DNA of 7,439 nt, from NCBI GenBank assembly GCA_007136595.1, contig SLGQ01000033.1, forward strand, positions 1 to 7,439. Direction: 5' to 3'. This document shows, piece after piece, positions 1-7,335 of the stretch. The translations under genes were made by a program, and so were the position numbers. Numbering within the stretch: the first letter of the stretch is position 1; each line of letters begins with the position of its first letter. Under the pieces are notes generated by a model. That model saw only the letters and a program-made list of their open reading frames with translations. It made no database searches and had not been told where the DNA came from. The stretch comes from Candidatus Sumerlaeota bacterium (GTDB lineage: Bacteria; UBP6; UBA1177).

Positions 1-340
1 AGGACTCGCTAAAGCTTTCAGTGAAGCGGGTGGTAAAGTTGAGGCTGCGCCAGTTGTGGGAGTTGAGAAGGTTGCTGCGGGTGGCGGCTTTAACTGGGAA
101 GAACGGATAAAAGAAGAACTTGCCAAAATGACAGGCTATCCGCTTGATATGCTTGAAAGCGATCTTGATCTTGAAGCTGATCTCGGGATTGACTCAATTC
201 AGAGAGCTGAACTCTGGGTAAATTTAAGCAAAGAATTTGGAATCCCTGATGACGCAAGACCTAAAGCTCCGGTAAAAACAATCACAGGACTCGCTAAAGC
301 TTTCAGTGAAGCGGGTGGAGGAGTTGAGGCTGCGCCGGTG
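1..340 (+). repeat. Tandem ACP repeat, unit about 285 bp (one full copy plus tail of the previous one)
   Basis: Bases 1-33 are identical to bases 286-318. The match continues with few substitutions through the alanine/valine-rich linker, except for one extra codon in the left copy (bases 53-55). Both copies encode GLAKAFSEAGG followed by a VEAAP linker. The offset of 285 bases (95 codons) is one ACP plus linker. Tandem ACPs are typical of PUFA-type synthases. Near-identity at DNA level, including the linker, points to recent duplication or gene conversion. The number of copies to the left cannot be seen. Confidence 0.85.
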
Positions 341-2782
341 GGAGTTGCGGCTGCACCGGTTGAGGAGTCTGAGGAAAAAAAAAACGAATTTAGTTACGAA
401 TTAGCTCTGGAAACCGATTCTTCCTGGAATCTTTTTGCAAGAAACTGGCAATTTACCCATGAAAATGATCTGGAAACCTATGAATGCAACAATATTCTTG
501 TTTTTGCAGATAAAAAAGATCATGTTTCAGATTTAAAACAAGGAGCAAAAAAGCTTGGGATCGGATTTGATCATATTTCTCCATCTGACTTTCTTAAAAA
601 AGATGAAAAGAAACAGGAAAAGATTTTAAAAGATGTTGATACTATTGTATATATGGATCATTATGAACTTGCTGAAATGGATGAAAACAAAAAATCCATT
701 GAAGTTTTTTATTTAAAAACCAAGGAACTTTTTGAGCTTTTCAAAGCTCTTTATCAAAATTTTTCTTCAAATGGAAAAAGAATTATAGTTCCTGTTTCTA
801 AAAACAGTGCTTTTGAAAATTCACCGAAAAAAAGCGGTATATTTTCATCATTTCCAACAGGATTTTTCAGATCTTTGCAAAACGAACTGCAAGACTGTTC
901 CGTCATGGTACTAAATGGAGCAACTGAAACCTGGAATGATATTGTACTCAAAAATATTGGAGTAAAAACGACATTTACTGATGCAGGTGAGATCAACAAT
1001 GCAACAGTTAAAGGTGTTGTGTCAAAAGTTAACAGCCTTTCAATGACAACTCATCAACTTGATGAAAACGACCTTGTTCTTGTAACAGGAGGAGCAAGGG
1101 GTATCGTTTTTGAATGTGTTGCCGCCCTTGCTCAAAAAACGGGGTGCAAGCTGCTCCTTACCGGAAGAACTTCTGTTCCCGGAGATGAAGTTAAAGATCT
1201 TTCTTTTGACACAAATGATCTTGCTTCATCAATTAGAAATCTTGAGATGAAACTTGTCAAAGAAGAAAAAATGTCTCTTAAGGATGCAAAAAAAGAAGCT
1301 GCCCGACTGAAAAATCTGTGGGAAGTAAGCAACAACCTTTCACGACTTGAGGAAAACGGAATTAAGGCAAGGTATGAAAAATGTGACGTTTCCAATTATG
1401 TTGAACTTGAAGAACTCATATCAAAAATGAAGAAAGAAGGTGAAACGGTAACTGGTGTCGTTCATGGTGCCGGTGTTCAGAAATCGAAAATGCTTCCAGA
1501 CCTTGAAATGGAAGATATCTTGAGAACTATTGAAACAAAAATGAATCCTTTTTTTGCTATGCTGGAGCTTTTAGATTGGAAAAAAGTGAAGTTTTTCAAT
1601 TCATTCACATCGATCGCCGGACTTTTTGGAAATGCAGGTCAGACAGATTATGCTTTTGCAAATGACATGCTTGCAGAAATGACACTTGAAATCAAAGCAA
1701 GATATCCGCAAATTCAGGTTTCAGCAGTTGACTGGACTGCATGGAGCGGAACCGGTATGGTTTCAGATGCTGAAGCAAAAAGGTTTGTTGAAAGCGGGCT
1801 GATCCCGGTAGATGTAAAAAACGGTGTTAAAATGTTCCTCATTGCTTCATCGGACAACATTCATACAAGACTTGCTGTATTCAACGGGGATGCGGCTTTT
1901 GCAAAAAATACTGTTTCAACATACTCTCTTTCTTCATCTCCATTCAAAACTTTATCTGAAACACACAGTGAGCCGAAAAAAATAAATTTTTCTCTTGAAA
2001 GAGATCTCTATTTGCACCAGCATGTGGTAAATGGTGCACCTGTTGTTCCAGGAACTTTCGTTTCCGAAATATTTGCTGAAAATCTTCTTAAAGAAGGGAG
2101 TGCCATCAGCAGATTGAAATTTAGAAGACCTCTTGCTGTGAAAGATAATGATTTTAATGTTGAGCTTGTTGAAGTGGAAGACAAGGTTTTCGCTGTTCCT
2201 GAAAAAAGACCTCCGCTTGAAGGGAGAGCTCTTGAAAATCTCAGTTTTTCCTCATGTGACTCTAAATCTGACAGCAAAGCAGAAAAACCGGACTGGATAA
2301 AATTTGACACTAAAAAAGTGATGGAACTTTTCAACTCATCTAAAAAGGAAAAAAGTTCTTTTTATAACTATCTTGATGAAAAGTTTTCCCATGCGTTGAA
2401 AACAGGTCCCATTTTCAGAGGTATCGTATCAACAGTTGAAGACAATGAAATTTATTACAGTCTGGTATCTTTGACCAAAGATGCTGTAACTTCTTTTGCT
2501 GTCCCCGGAGAATTTAAATTCAATCCGGTACTTGCCGATATGGCAGTACAGGTTGCTTCTGCATGGAACATGAAAAAACAGGATGTTATGGCTATTCCTT
2601 TTGAAATAGAAAAATTCAATGTTTTTAACGGCACTAATTCACCTGACAGCATTGTGGTGAGCAGGATCGTTAAAATGACACCGGAGGAATCAACTTTTGA
2701 TGTAGCTGTTTTTGAAAAAGATGGGAAACTTATTTTTACAATGGATAAACTTACATTGAAAACTATTGCGGGACTTGAGTAA
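1..2782 (+). CDS. Type I iterative polyketide synthase, PUFA-synthase-like, C-terminal part (ACP-ACP-KR-DH), 5' truncated
   Basis: The frame is open to the left edge (first complete codon at base 2; 926 residues visible), so this is the 3' part of a larger gene. Numbering from base 2, residues 1-18 are the tail of one acyl carrier domain and linker. Residues 31-103 are a complete ACP with the phosphopantetheine serine in GIDSIQ (Ser65, codon 194-196). Residues 125-355 look like the structural half of a ketoreductase. Residues 356-640 are the catalytic KR: NADPH loop TGGARGI (362-368), Lys513, Ser537, Tyr550, Asn554. The KR has a charged helical insert after its second strand, as in PUFA-synthase, HglE and enediyne KRs. 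Residues 660-925 are a hot-dog dehydratase: H674-x3-G-x4-P and D846-x3-Q850. It ends after the DH, without a phosphopantetheinyl transferase domain, so activation must come in trans. KS and AT are expected upstream. Family knowledge suggests cytosolic synthesis of a long, possibly polyunsaturated acyl chain. The product is unknown. Confidence 0.9.
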   Translation, partial: GLAKAFSEAGGKVEAAPVVGVEKVAAGGGFNWEERIKEELAKMTGYPLDMLESDLDLEADLGIDSIQRAELWVNLSKEFGIPDDARPKAPVKTITGLAKAFSEAGGGVEAAPVGVAAAPVEESEEKKNEFSYELALETDSSWNLFARNWQFTHENDLETYECNNILVFADKKDHVSDLKQGAKKLGIGFDHISPSDFLKKDEKKQEKILKDVDTIVYMDHYELAEMDENKKSIEVFYLKTKELFELFKALYQNFSSNGKRIIVPVSKNSAFENSPKKSGIFSSFPTGFFRSLQNELQDCSVMVLNGATETWNDIVLKNIGVKTTFTDAGEINNATVKGVVSKVNSLSMTTHQLDENDLVLVTGGARGIVFECVAALAQKTGCKLLLTGRTSVPGDEVKDLSFDTNDLASSIRNLEMKLVKEEKMSLKDAKKEAARLKNLWEVSNNLSRLEENGIKARYEKCDVSNYVELEELISKMKKEGETVTGVVHGAGVQKSKMLPDLEMEDILRTIETKMNPFFAMLELLDWKKVKFFNSFTSIAGLFGNAGQTDYAFANDMLAEMTLEIKARYPQIQVSAVDWTAWSGTGMVSDAEAKRFVESGLIPVDVKNGVKMFLIASSDNIHTRLAVFNGDAAFAKNTVSTYSLSSSPFKTLSETHSEPKKINFSLERDLYLHQHVVNGAPVVPGTFVSEIFAENLLKEGSAISRLKFRRPLAVKDNDFNVELVEVEDKVFAVPEKRPPLEGRALENLSFSSCDSKSDSKAEKPDWIKFDTKKVMELFNSSKKEKSSFYNYLDEKFSHALKTGPIFRGIVSTVEDNEIYYSLVSLTKDAVTSFAVPGEFKFNPVLADMAVQVASAWNMKKQDVMAIPFEIEKFNVFNGTNSPDSIVVSRIVKMTPEESTFDVAVFEKDGKLIFTMDKLTLKTIAGLE

Positions 2783-5157
2783 TGAATACCGGAAAAAAAC
2801 CTGCCGGAAAATTTGATATAGTTGTTGTCGGATCGGGACTAGGCGGACTTACCTGTGCTCTTGAAATGGCACGAAACGGCTATAAGGTGTGTGTCATTGA
2901 AAAACATATTTCTCCGGGAGGATACGCTCACAGTTTTCACAGGTCAGGATTTACATTTGATGTTTCTCTCCATCATTTTGGCGGTTTATCTGAAGGAAAT
3001 TCAATATATGGCGTTTTTAAGGCTTTGGGATTGCTGGATAAAATTAATTACCGGCGCAATAAAAATATAATGTGTGTAAGATTTCCTGACGGTGAATATA
3101 CCATATCAAACAAACCGGGAACTTTTGAACATTTTTTAAAAACGGAATTTCCTCATGAATCAGAAAATATTGATACCCTTGTTGCCCATCTGAAAGAACT
3201 GAGATGGCATATAATCGGAGGATGGATAGATCCCGGTTTCAACATTCCAATGGAAAAACTTCTGACAGGAAAGTATCTTGACAAAACTTTTTACGAACTT
3301 TTAAGAAATTTTGTAAACGATGAAAAGCTGATAGCTTTTTTAAGCCAGTTCTGGATGTATATCGGTTTGCCCCCCAAACTGGTCAATGCAACTTTTTCAA
3401 CCTGTGTGTCCAACAGTCAGTTTTTTGAAGGAACTTACGATATTGAAGGGGGCGGTGCCGCTTTAAGCAGAGCTTATGTTACCCGTCTTATAGAGCTTGG
3501 TTCCCAGTGTATCGTAAATTCTGAAGTAAAAAAGATCATTGTTGAAGAAGGTTTGGCAAAAGGGGTTGAGCTTAATGACGGAACAGTGATCGGGGCAGAT
3601 ATTGTTGTATCGAACTGTGATCCGTATCAAACTTTTTTTCATCTTGTTGACAAAAAGCACACAAGCGATCTTTTCCGTTTCAGACTTGAGAAAATGGAAA
3701 AATCTATTTCGCTGTACAGCATGTATATCGGCATTGACTGTCCTCCTTCAAAGCTTGGTGTTCCCGATGCAACATATTTTTACAACCACTCTTTTGAGCC
3801 TCTTGAAGCTTACAACAACTTAATTGAAGGAAACCTTGAGAAAACTGACTGGTGCTGCACTAACTATCAAAATTCTATGACAAATAAAGCTCCTGCCGGA
3901 TGCCACACCCTTTCTTTTGTTGAGCTTACAGATACTTCGGACTGGCTTGATCTTGACACAGAATCATATTACAAAAAGAAAGAGGCTGTGAAAAAGAGAC
4001 TCCTTGACAAATATGAGCTGCGGTTTCCGGGACTTAAAGACCATATTAAAGTTCTTGAATTTGCAACCCCGAGAACCATGAAAAGATACAGTTCAAATCA
4101 TGGCGGTTCTGTTTATGGTCTTGCCCAGAATATTGAGCAGTCTGCAAGTAAAAGACTGAGAAATGTCACTCCTGTTGAAAATCTCTATCTTACAGGCTCG
4201 TGGACTTGGTCAGGTGGAGGATATGAAGGGGCGATAATGTCAGGAATTCAGACTGCCGCTTCGATCAAGAAAAAATGGGGTTCTAAAAATAATGCAAAAC
4301 CGATACAAGTTAAAAGAGCTAAAGCAATTAAACAGAAAGAAAAGGGTGTTTATGAAAAAGATGTAAGGGTTTACAACAAGGATATTGCAGCGGGCGGTAT
4401 TGCTGATGCTAACTGTTTTCTCCGTATGATGGACAGAGCCAGAGTTGACGGCGGGGAAAAGATGTTTAACATTGAGCTTGGCACTTCACTTTTTGACAGG
4501 TACAATATTCAAGTTTACTCTATCCACCTTAAGAACTATTCAAGAACTTTTGCCGGAGATAAACTTACAGTAATAACAAGACACTTTAAAAAAAGTGATT
4601 TCAGGATACTTGCCCATCAGACCATACAGAACAGAACAACGGGAAAAACAACTACTGATTCCGCTGTCGAGCTTGTCTGTCTTGACAAGGAAGGAACTTT
4701 GATAAACATACCTCCTGAAATTGATAAACCTTTTGAGTATAATTCGGAACTTGATCCCACTTCATTTTTCAACTCTGCAAGAGAGGAAACAACCATTTTC
4801 AATCACTATATCAGAGTTTATACAGAAGATACTGATCTGCAGGGTGTAACTTTTCACGCATCTTATCTGAGGTTTTGCGAAGAGACTTTTTTTGAGTTTC
4901 TAGACAAACAAACTAAAGGGGAAAGGACTTGGGATTATTGGGTTTTTTCTGATTTTTACATTAGGTTTCTCAATTCCTCACATGTTGGGAACATGCTTGA
5001 TATAGCTATGTCTTTCCATAAAACTGCCAACGGAGAATATATTTTTCATCAAAAACTCATTATGAGAGAACAGAAAAAAATGGCAACTGAAATATTTTTT
5101 AAAGTTGACCTTTTTGACAAAAGGAACAATCCGGTTTTACTGAAAACCATTTTGTAA
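2782..5157 (+). CDS. FAD-dependent CrtI/RetSat-like oxidoreductase fused to two hot-dog thioesterase domains
   Basis: ATG overlaps the PKS stop by one base (TAATG), which suggests translational coupling. Residues 11-495 are a flavoprotein of the phytoene desaturase/carotenoid isomerase/retinol saturase superfamily: dinucleotide motif VVVGSGLGG (14-22), acidic strand end VIEK (38-41), GGYAHSF (46-52), and a C-terminal FAD motif, YLTGSWTWSGGG then YEGAIMSG (469-488). A lysine-rich linker follows (about 496-525). Residues 526-650 are a first hot-dog domain of 4HBT/YbgC type, recognised by ANCFLRMMDRAR (543-554) and a later GDKLTV strand. Residues 674-790 are a second, with DTDLQG (683-688) and YLRFCEE (695-701). 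Stand-alone members are about 500 and 130-150 residues, so 791 fits a three-domain fusion. There is no signal peptide or obvious membrane helix. Inferred role: desaturation, reduction or isomerisation of PKS-made double bonds, then release or transfer of the chain. The domain calls are firm, but the substrate and the direction of the redox step are unknown. Confidence 0.85.
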   Translation: MNTGKKPAGKFDIVVVGSGLGGLTCALEMARNGYKVCVIEKHISPGGYAHSFHRSGFTFDVSLHHFGGLSEGNSIYGVFKALGLLDKINYRRNKNIMCVRFPDGEYTISNKPGTFEHFLKTEFPHESENIDTLVAHLKELRWHIIGGWIDPGFNIPMEKLLTGKYLDKTFYELLRNFVNDEKLIAFLSQFWMYIGLPPKLVNATFSTCVSNSQFFEGTYDIEGGGAALSRAYVTRLIELGSQCIVNSEVKKIIVEEGLAKGVELNDGTVIGADIVVSNCDPYQTFFHLVDKKHTSDLFRFRLEKMEKSISLYSMYIGIDCPPSKLGVPDATYFYNHSFEPLEAYNNLIEGNLEKTDWCCTNYQNSMTNKAPAGCHTLSFVELTDTSDWLDLDTESYYKKKEAVKKRLLDKYELRFPGLKDHIKVLEFATPRTMKRYSSNHGGSVYGLAQNIEQSASKRLRNVTPVENLYLTGSWTWSGGGYEGAIMSGIQTAASIKKKWGSKNNAKPIQVKRAKAIKQKEKGVYEKDVRVYNKDIAAGGIADANCFLRMMDRARVDGGEKMFNIELGTSLFDRYNIQVYSIHLKNYSRTFAGDKLTVITRHFKKSDFRILAHQTIQNRTTGKTTTDSAVELVCLDKEGTLINIPPEIDKPFEYNSELDPTSFFNSAREETTIFNHYIRVYTEDTDLQGVTFHASYLRFCEETFFEFLDKQTKGERTWDYWVFSDFYIRFLNSSHVGNMLDIAMSFHKTANGEYIFHQKLIMREQKKMATEIFFKVDLFDKRNNPVLLKTIL

Positions 5158-5164
5158 ACTTTTT

Positions 5165-5170
5165 GGGGAG
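5165..5170 (+). promoter_or_regulatory. Ribosome binding site GGGGAG that decides a TTG start
   Basis: GGGGAG lies six bases before TTG at 5177. No ATG or GTG in that frame lies between the upstream stop and the conserved protein, and the same GGGGAG motif precedes the ATG at 6168. TTG is therefore the best start for the acyltransferase. Confidence 0.75.
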
Positions 5171-5176
5171 TTTGGT

Positions 5177-6058
5177 TTGGGGATAGGAAAATTTCTTTTA
5201 AACAAGGAAAACATTGAATTCACAGGAAAAACTTCCTGGAAATTCGGAAGACCTGCAATAGTTGACAAAGGGCTTAAATATTATGATGAAAATCCCCAGG
5301 ATGTTGATAGGATCGTAAAGAATCTTGAATATGCGGGACTTAGATCGACTGGAAGATATTTAGATGAAGTTCTTGAAGGAATAGCAGTACATTACTATGA
5401 AAAACTGTTTATTTTAACTAAAAGATTTGAAGCTTACTGGATCGCTAAAAACAGAGTTGAAACCGGAGACAGCTTTAATATTATCAAGGAAGCTGTAAAT
5501 GACAAAAAACCGGTCTTTGTTGCTCAAAGTCATTTTGGAGCCTCTTACTTTATGAACATAACTTTCATGGCAAACGGTTTTGACATAACTTCTGTAGGCA
5601 AATTTCCAGAGCCTGCCGGATCAATGATCGTAAACGGCAGTAATTTTATTTCAGATCGTTATAAGACCGGCAAAACAAAGCTGGTAAATATTGCCGATCC
5701 GGATGTAGATGTCCCTTACGAAATGTTTTCCACTTTGCTCAGGGGCGGAATTCTTTCAAATGTATTTGATGAAAACAATCAGTTCAGCAGAAAATATAAC
5801 TTTCTTTTAACTGAAGTCATGGGCGGTTCAGGAATGGATCAGTTCCTTAAAAAGTTCAATGATGAAAAGATGGTTGTCGTTACTCCGTTCATTATCAGGA
5901 CAAGTGACGAAACATTCAGTTTTGAGATCGACAGACATTTGCTTGCTCAATCTGATATAATTCAAAGCTTTTACAACGCTCTTGAAAAAAGAGTTGCATG
6001 TCATCCTGAACAATGGTATTTCATTCACGAACTCCACGAAGCTGTTCCTGAAAAATAA
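5177..6058 (+). CDS. LpxL/HtrB-like acyltransferase (LPLAT superfamily) with atypical active site
   Basis: 293 residues from a TTG start, 19 bases after the flavoenzyme stop, and the third gene of the operon. Lipid A and related lysophospholipid acyltransferases are recognised by three stretches. KPVFVAQSHFGASY (111-124) matches the strand and HX4(E/D) block. GGILSNVFDENN (190-201) matches the block that usually reads as a hydrophobic strand followed by D and a polar residue. ACHPEQWYFIHE (274-285) matches the C-terminal PEQW/hrR block. Length is close to LpxL (about 300), but I see no N-terminal membrane helix. Family members transfer an acyl group from ACP or CoA to a lipid hydroxyl at the inner face of the cytoplasmic membrane. 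Here the probable donor (inference) is the chain made by the PKS. The oddity is that the acid five residues after His119 is Tyr124, so catalysis may be altered or lost. The family assignment is fairly sure; acceptor and activity are not. Confidence 0.7.
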   Translation: MGIGKFLLNKENIEFTGKTSWKFGRPAIVDKGLKYYDENPQDVDRIVKNLEYAGLRSTGRYLDEVLEGIAVHYYEKLFILTKRFEAYWIAKNRVETGDSFNIIKEAVNDKKPVFVAQSHFGASYFMNITFMANGFDITSVGKFPEPAGSMIVNGSNFISDRYKTGKTKLVNIADPDVDVPYEMFSTLLRGGILSNVFDENNQFSRKYNFLLTEVMGGSGMDQFLKKFNDEKMVVVTPFIIRTSDETFSFEIDRHLLAQSDIIQSFYNALEKRVACHPEQWYFIHELHEAVPEK

Positions 6059-6153
6059 AAAAATTAATAAAACAGCGACTTTTATGTTACAAAATGTGTT
6101 GCAGGCAAGGATGGGAGCTTTGAGGTTTGTTAAAGTTATTTTTCAATTTTAAC

Positions 6154-6159
6154 GGGGAG
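6154..6159 (+). promoter_or_regulatory. Ribosome binding site GGGGAG of the radical SAM gene
   Basis: GGGGAG lies eight bases before ATG at 6168. The in-frame stop at 6150-6152 bounds the gene on the left. The next ATG (6174) would sit 14 bases from the site, so the first is preferred. Confidence 0.65.
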
Positions 6160-6167
6160 TTTTTCTG

Positions 6168-7256
6168 ATGGATATGATACTTTTTATGACAAGGGAATGC
6201 ACTCTTGAATGTCGTTACTGCTATGTCGAGCACAAATACGGTTCCTTTATGAAAAAAGAGACCGCCTTCAAGGCAATAGATCTTTTCATTGCTGAAAATG
6301 ACGGTATTGCAAAACTCAGTTTTTTCGGGGGTGAACCACTTTTATGTTTCGACCTTATCAAAGATTGTGTCGGATATGCAGTGAAAAAAGCAGCGCAAAA
6401 AGGGGTTGACATCAAATTTTCGATTGCCACCAACGGCACATTGATAAACTCTGAAACACTTGATTTTTTTGAAAAATATAATTTCAGAGTCGAGATTTCT
6501 CTTGATGGTGCAGAACATTCCCACAACTTAAACCGTCCTATGAGAAACAAAAAGAACAGCTATAAAGAGGTAGTTAAAAATCTTAAAATTTTAAAACAAA
6601 AAGCGGGGCAACTTTCTGTTGTAGGTGTGATTTCTCCCCTGACAGTCCCTTTCATTTCACAAAATGCAAAACATGTCGTTGATGAACTTCAAATAAGCAA
6701 CTACATAATGGCAGCGGATTATACTGCGGACTGGAAAGAAGAAGATCTTTCAAAAGTTCTTGACCAGTTTTTGATACTTGAAGAGTGGTATATGGAAAAA
6801 AGCAGAAAGGGGGATATCTTTTATTTTTCAGTATTTGATGCCCATATTTTTTCTCATGTCAAAGGTGGTTTCAAACCGGGAAATTTCTGTGATGTCGGAA
6901 GAAAAATATGTGCTGTCAGCGAAGATGGAAAAATATATCCATGTGTAAGATTTGCAGGCAAACCCCAAAGGGCGGAAAGCTATATACTCGGAGATGTTGA
7001 CACAGGATTTAACTGGAAAAAATGCAGTGAAATATCGGCAGAAAATCTTAAGCCGAGACATCAATGTGAAGGGTGCAGCTTAGATGGCAGATGCACTACA
7101 TACTGCCCCTGTCTGAATTGGGATATGACAGGCTCTCTCAATGAAATCCCTGGAATCCTTTGTGCCTATGAAAGTATGATAGTTCCGATCGCTGATAGAA
7201 TAGCAAGAACCCTTTTCGAAGAAAAAAACCCCTCCTTCATGAAGAAGCACTATTGA
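6168..7256 (+). CDS. Radical SAM/SPASM domain protein (maturase-like), substrate unknown
   Basis: 362 residues. CTLECRYC (11-18; Cys11, Cys15, Cys18) is the CX3CX2C motif that binds the SAM-cleaving 4Fe-4S cluster. FFGGEP (52-57) is the SAM-contact motif, and ISLDG (110-114) is the usual barrel strand. The C-terminal half has a SPASM pattern for auxiliary clusters: Cys241, Cys248 and Cys259 around EDGKIYPC, then Cys300, Cys303, Cys309, Cys313 and Cys332. Length and layout resemble anaerobic sulfatase maturases and peptide maturases. No sulfatase and no Cys-rich precursor peptide is visible nearby, so the target is open. The N-terminus before the first cysteine is only ten residues, and an in-frame stop 15 bases upstream of the ATG rules out a longer protein. 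The protein should be cytosolic and oxygen-sensitive. A 109-base gap separates it from the lipid genes, so co-transcription is possible but not shown. The family call is secure; the function is not. Confidence 0.88.
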   Translation: MDMILFMTRECTLECRYCYVEHKYGSFMKKETAFKAIDLFIAENDGIAKLSFFGGEPLLCFDLIKDCVGYAVKKAAQKGVDIKFSIATNGTLINSETLDFFEKYNFRVEISLDGAEHSHNLNRPMRNKKNSYKEVVKNLKILKQKAGQLSVVGVISPLTVPFISQNAKHVVDELQISNYIMAADYTADWKEEDLSKVLDQFLILEEWYMEKSRKGDIFYFSVFDAHIFSHVKGGFKPGNFCDVGRKICAVSEDGKIYPCVRFAGKPQRAESYILGDVDTGFNWKKCSEISAENLKPRHQCEGCSLDGRCTTYCPCLNWDMTGSLNEIPGILCAYESMIVPIADRIARTLFEEKNPSFMKKHY

Positions 7257-7261
7257 AATAA

Positions 7262-7299
7262 CATGGATATTTTGTAACTTGACTTTCAAAATAACCATG
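7262..7299 (+). repeat. Imperfect inverted repeat centred on the -35 box (possible operator)
   Basis: CATGGATATTTTG (7262-7274) and CAAAATAACCATG (7287-7299) are inverted copies with 12 of 13 positions matching and a 12-base spacer. The spacer holds the TTGACT box, and the right arm ends against the -10 box. There is no T-run after the right arm and the stem is A/T-rich, so an operator is more likely than a terminator. The regulator is unknown. Confidence 0.5.
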
Positions 7300-7306
7300 C
7301 TATTAT
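7279..7306 (+). promoter_or_regulatory. Sigma70-type promoter with extended -10
   Basis: TTGACT (7279-7284, five of six matches to consensus), a 16-base spacer, a TG at 7298-7299, and TATTAT (7301-7306, five of six). Transcription would start near 7313, about 23 bases before the ATG at 7336. This marks the ATPase gene as the start of a new transcription unit rather than part of the lipid operon. Confidence 0.65.
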
Positions 7307-7324
7307 TAAAGTGAGATTTGTTTC

Positions 7325-7330
7325 AGGAGG
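7325..7330 (+). promoter_or_regulatory. Ribosome binding site AGGAGG
   Basis: A consensus AGGAGG lies five bases before ATG at 7336. It fixes the start of the right-edge gene. Confidence 0.8.
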
Positions 7331-7335
7331 GAAAA

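Noticed and set aside
56..58. GTG as the start codon of the PKS gene
   Set aside because: The frame is open to the left edge and the preceding codons encode the end of another ACP repeat, so this GTG is an internal valine.
754..2652. Open frames on the - strand opposite the PKS
   Set aside because: They are 65-108 codons long, rich in Ser/Phe/Leu as expected for the antisense of Lys/Glu-rich coding sequence, with no recognisable domain, and the + strand frame is clearly the real gene.
6041..6076. GCTGTT/AACAGC inverted repeat as a terminator after the acyltransferase gene
   Set aside because: The stem is only 6 bp with a 24-base loop, the left arm lies in the coding region, and only four Ts follow.
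6120..6147. TTGAGG with TTCAAT as a promoter for the radical SAM gene
   Set aside because: The -10 match is only four of six, with no extended element, so it is not distinguishable from chance in A/T-rich DNA.
6084..6152. 22-codon frame (MLQNVLQARMGA...) before the radical SAM gene, as a possible precursor peptide
   Set aside because: No Shine-Dalgarno site lies before its ATG. It has no cysteines or leader-like pattern, and short frames of this size occur by chance.
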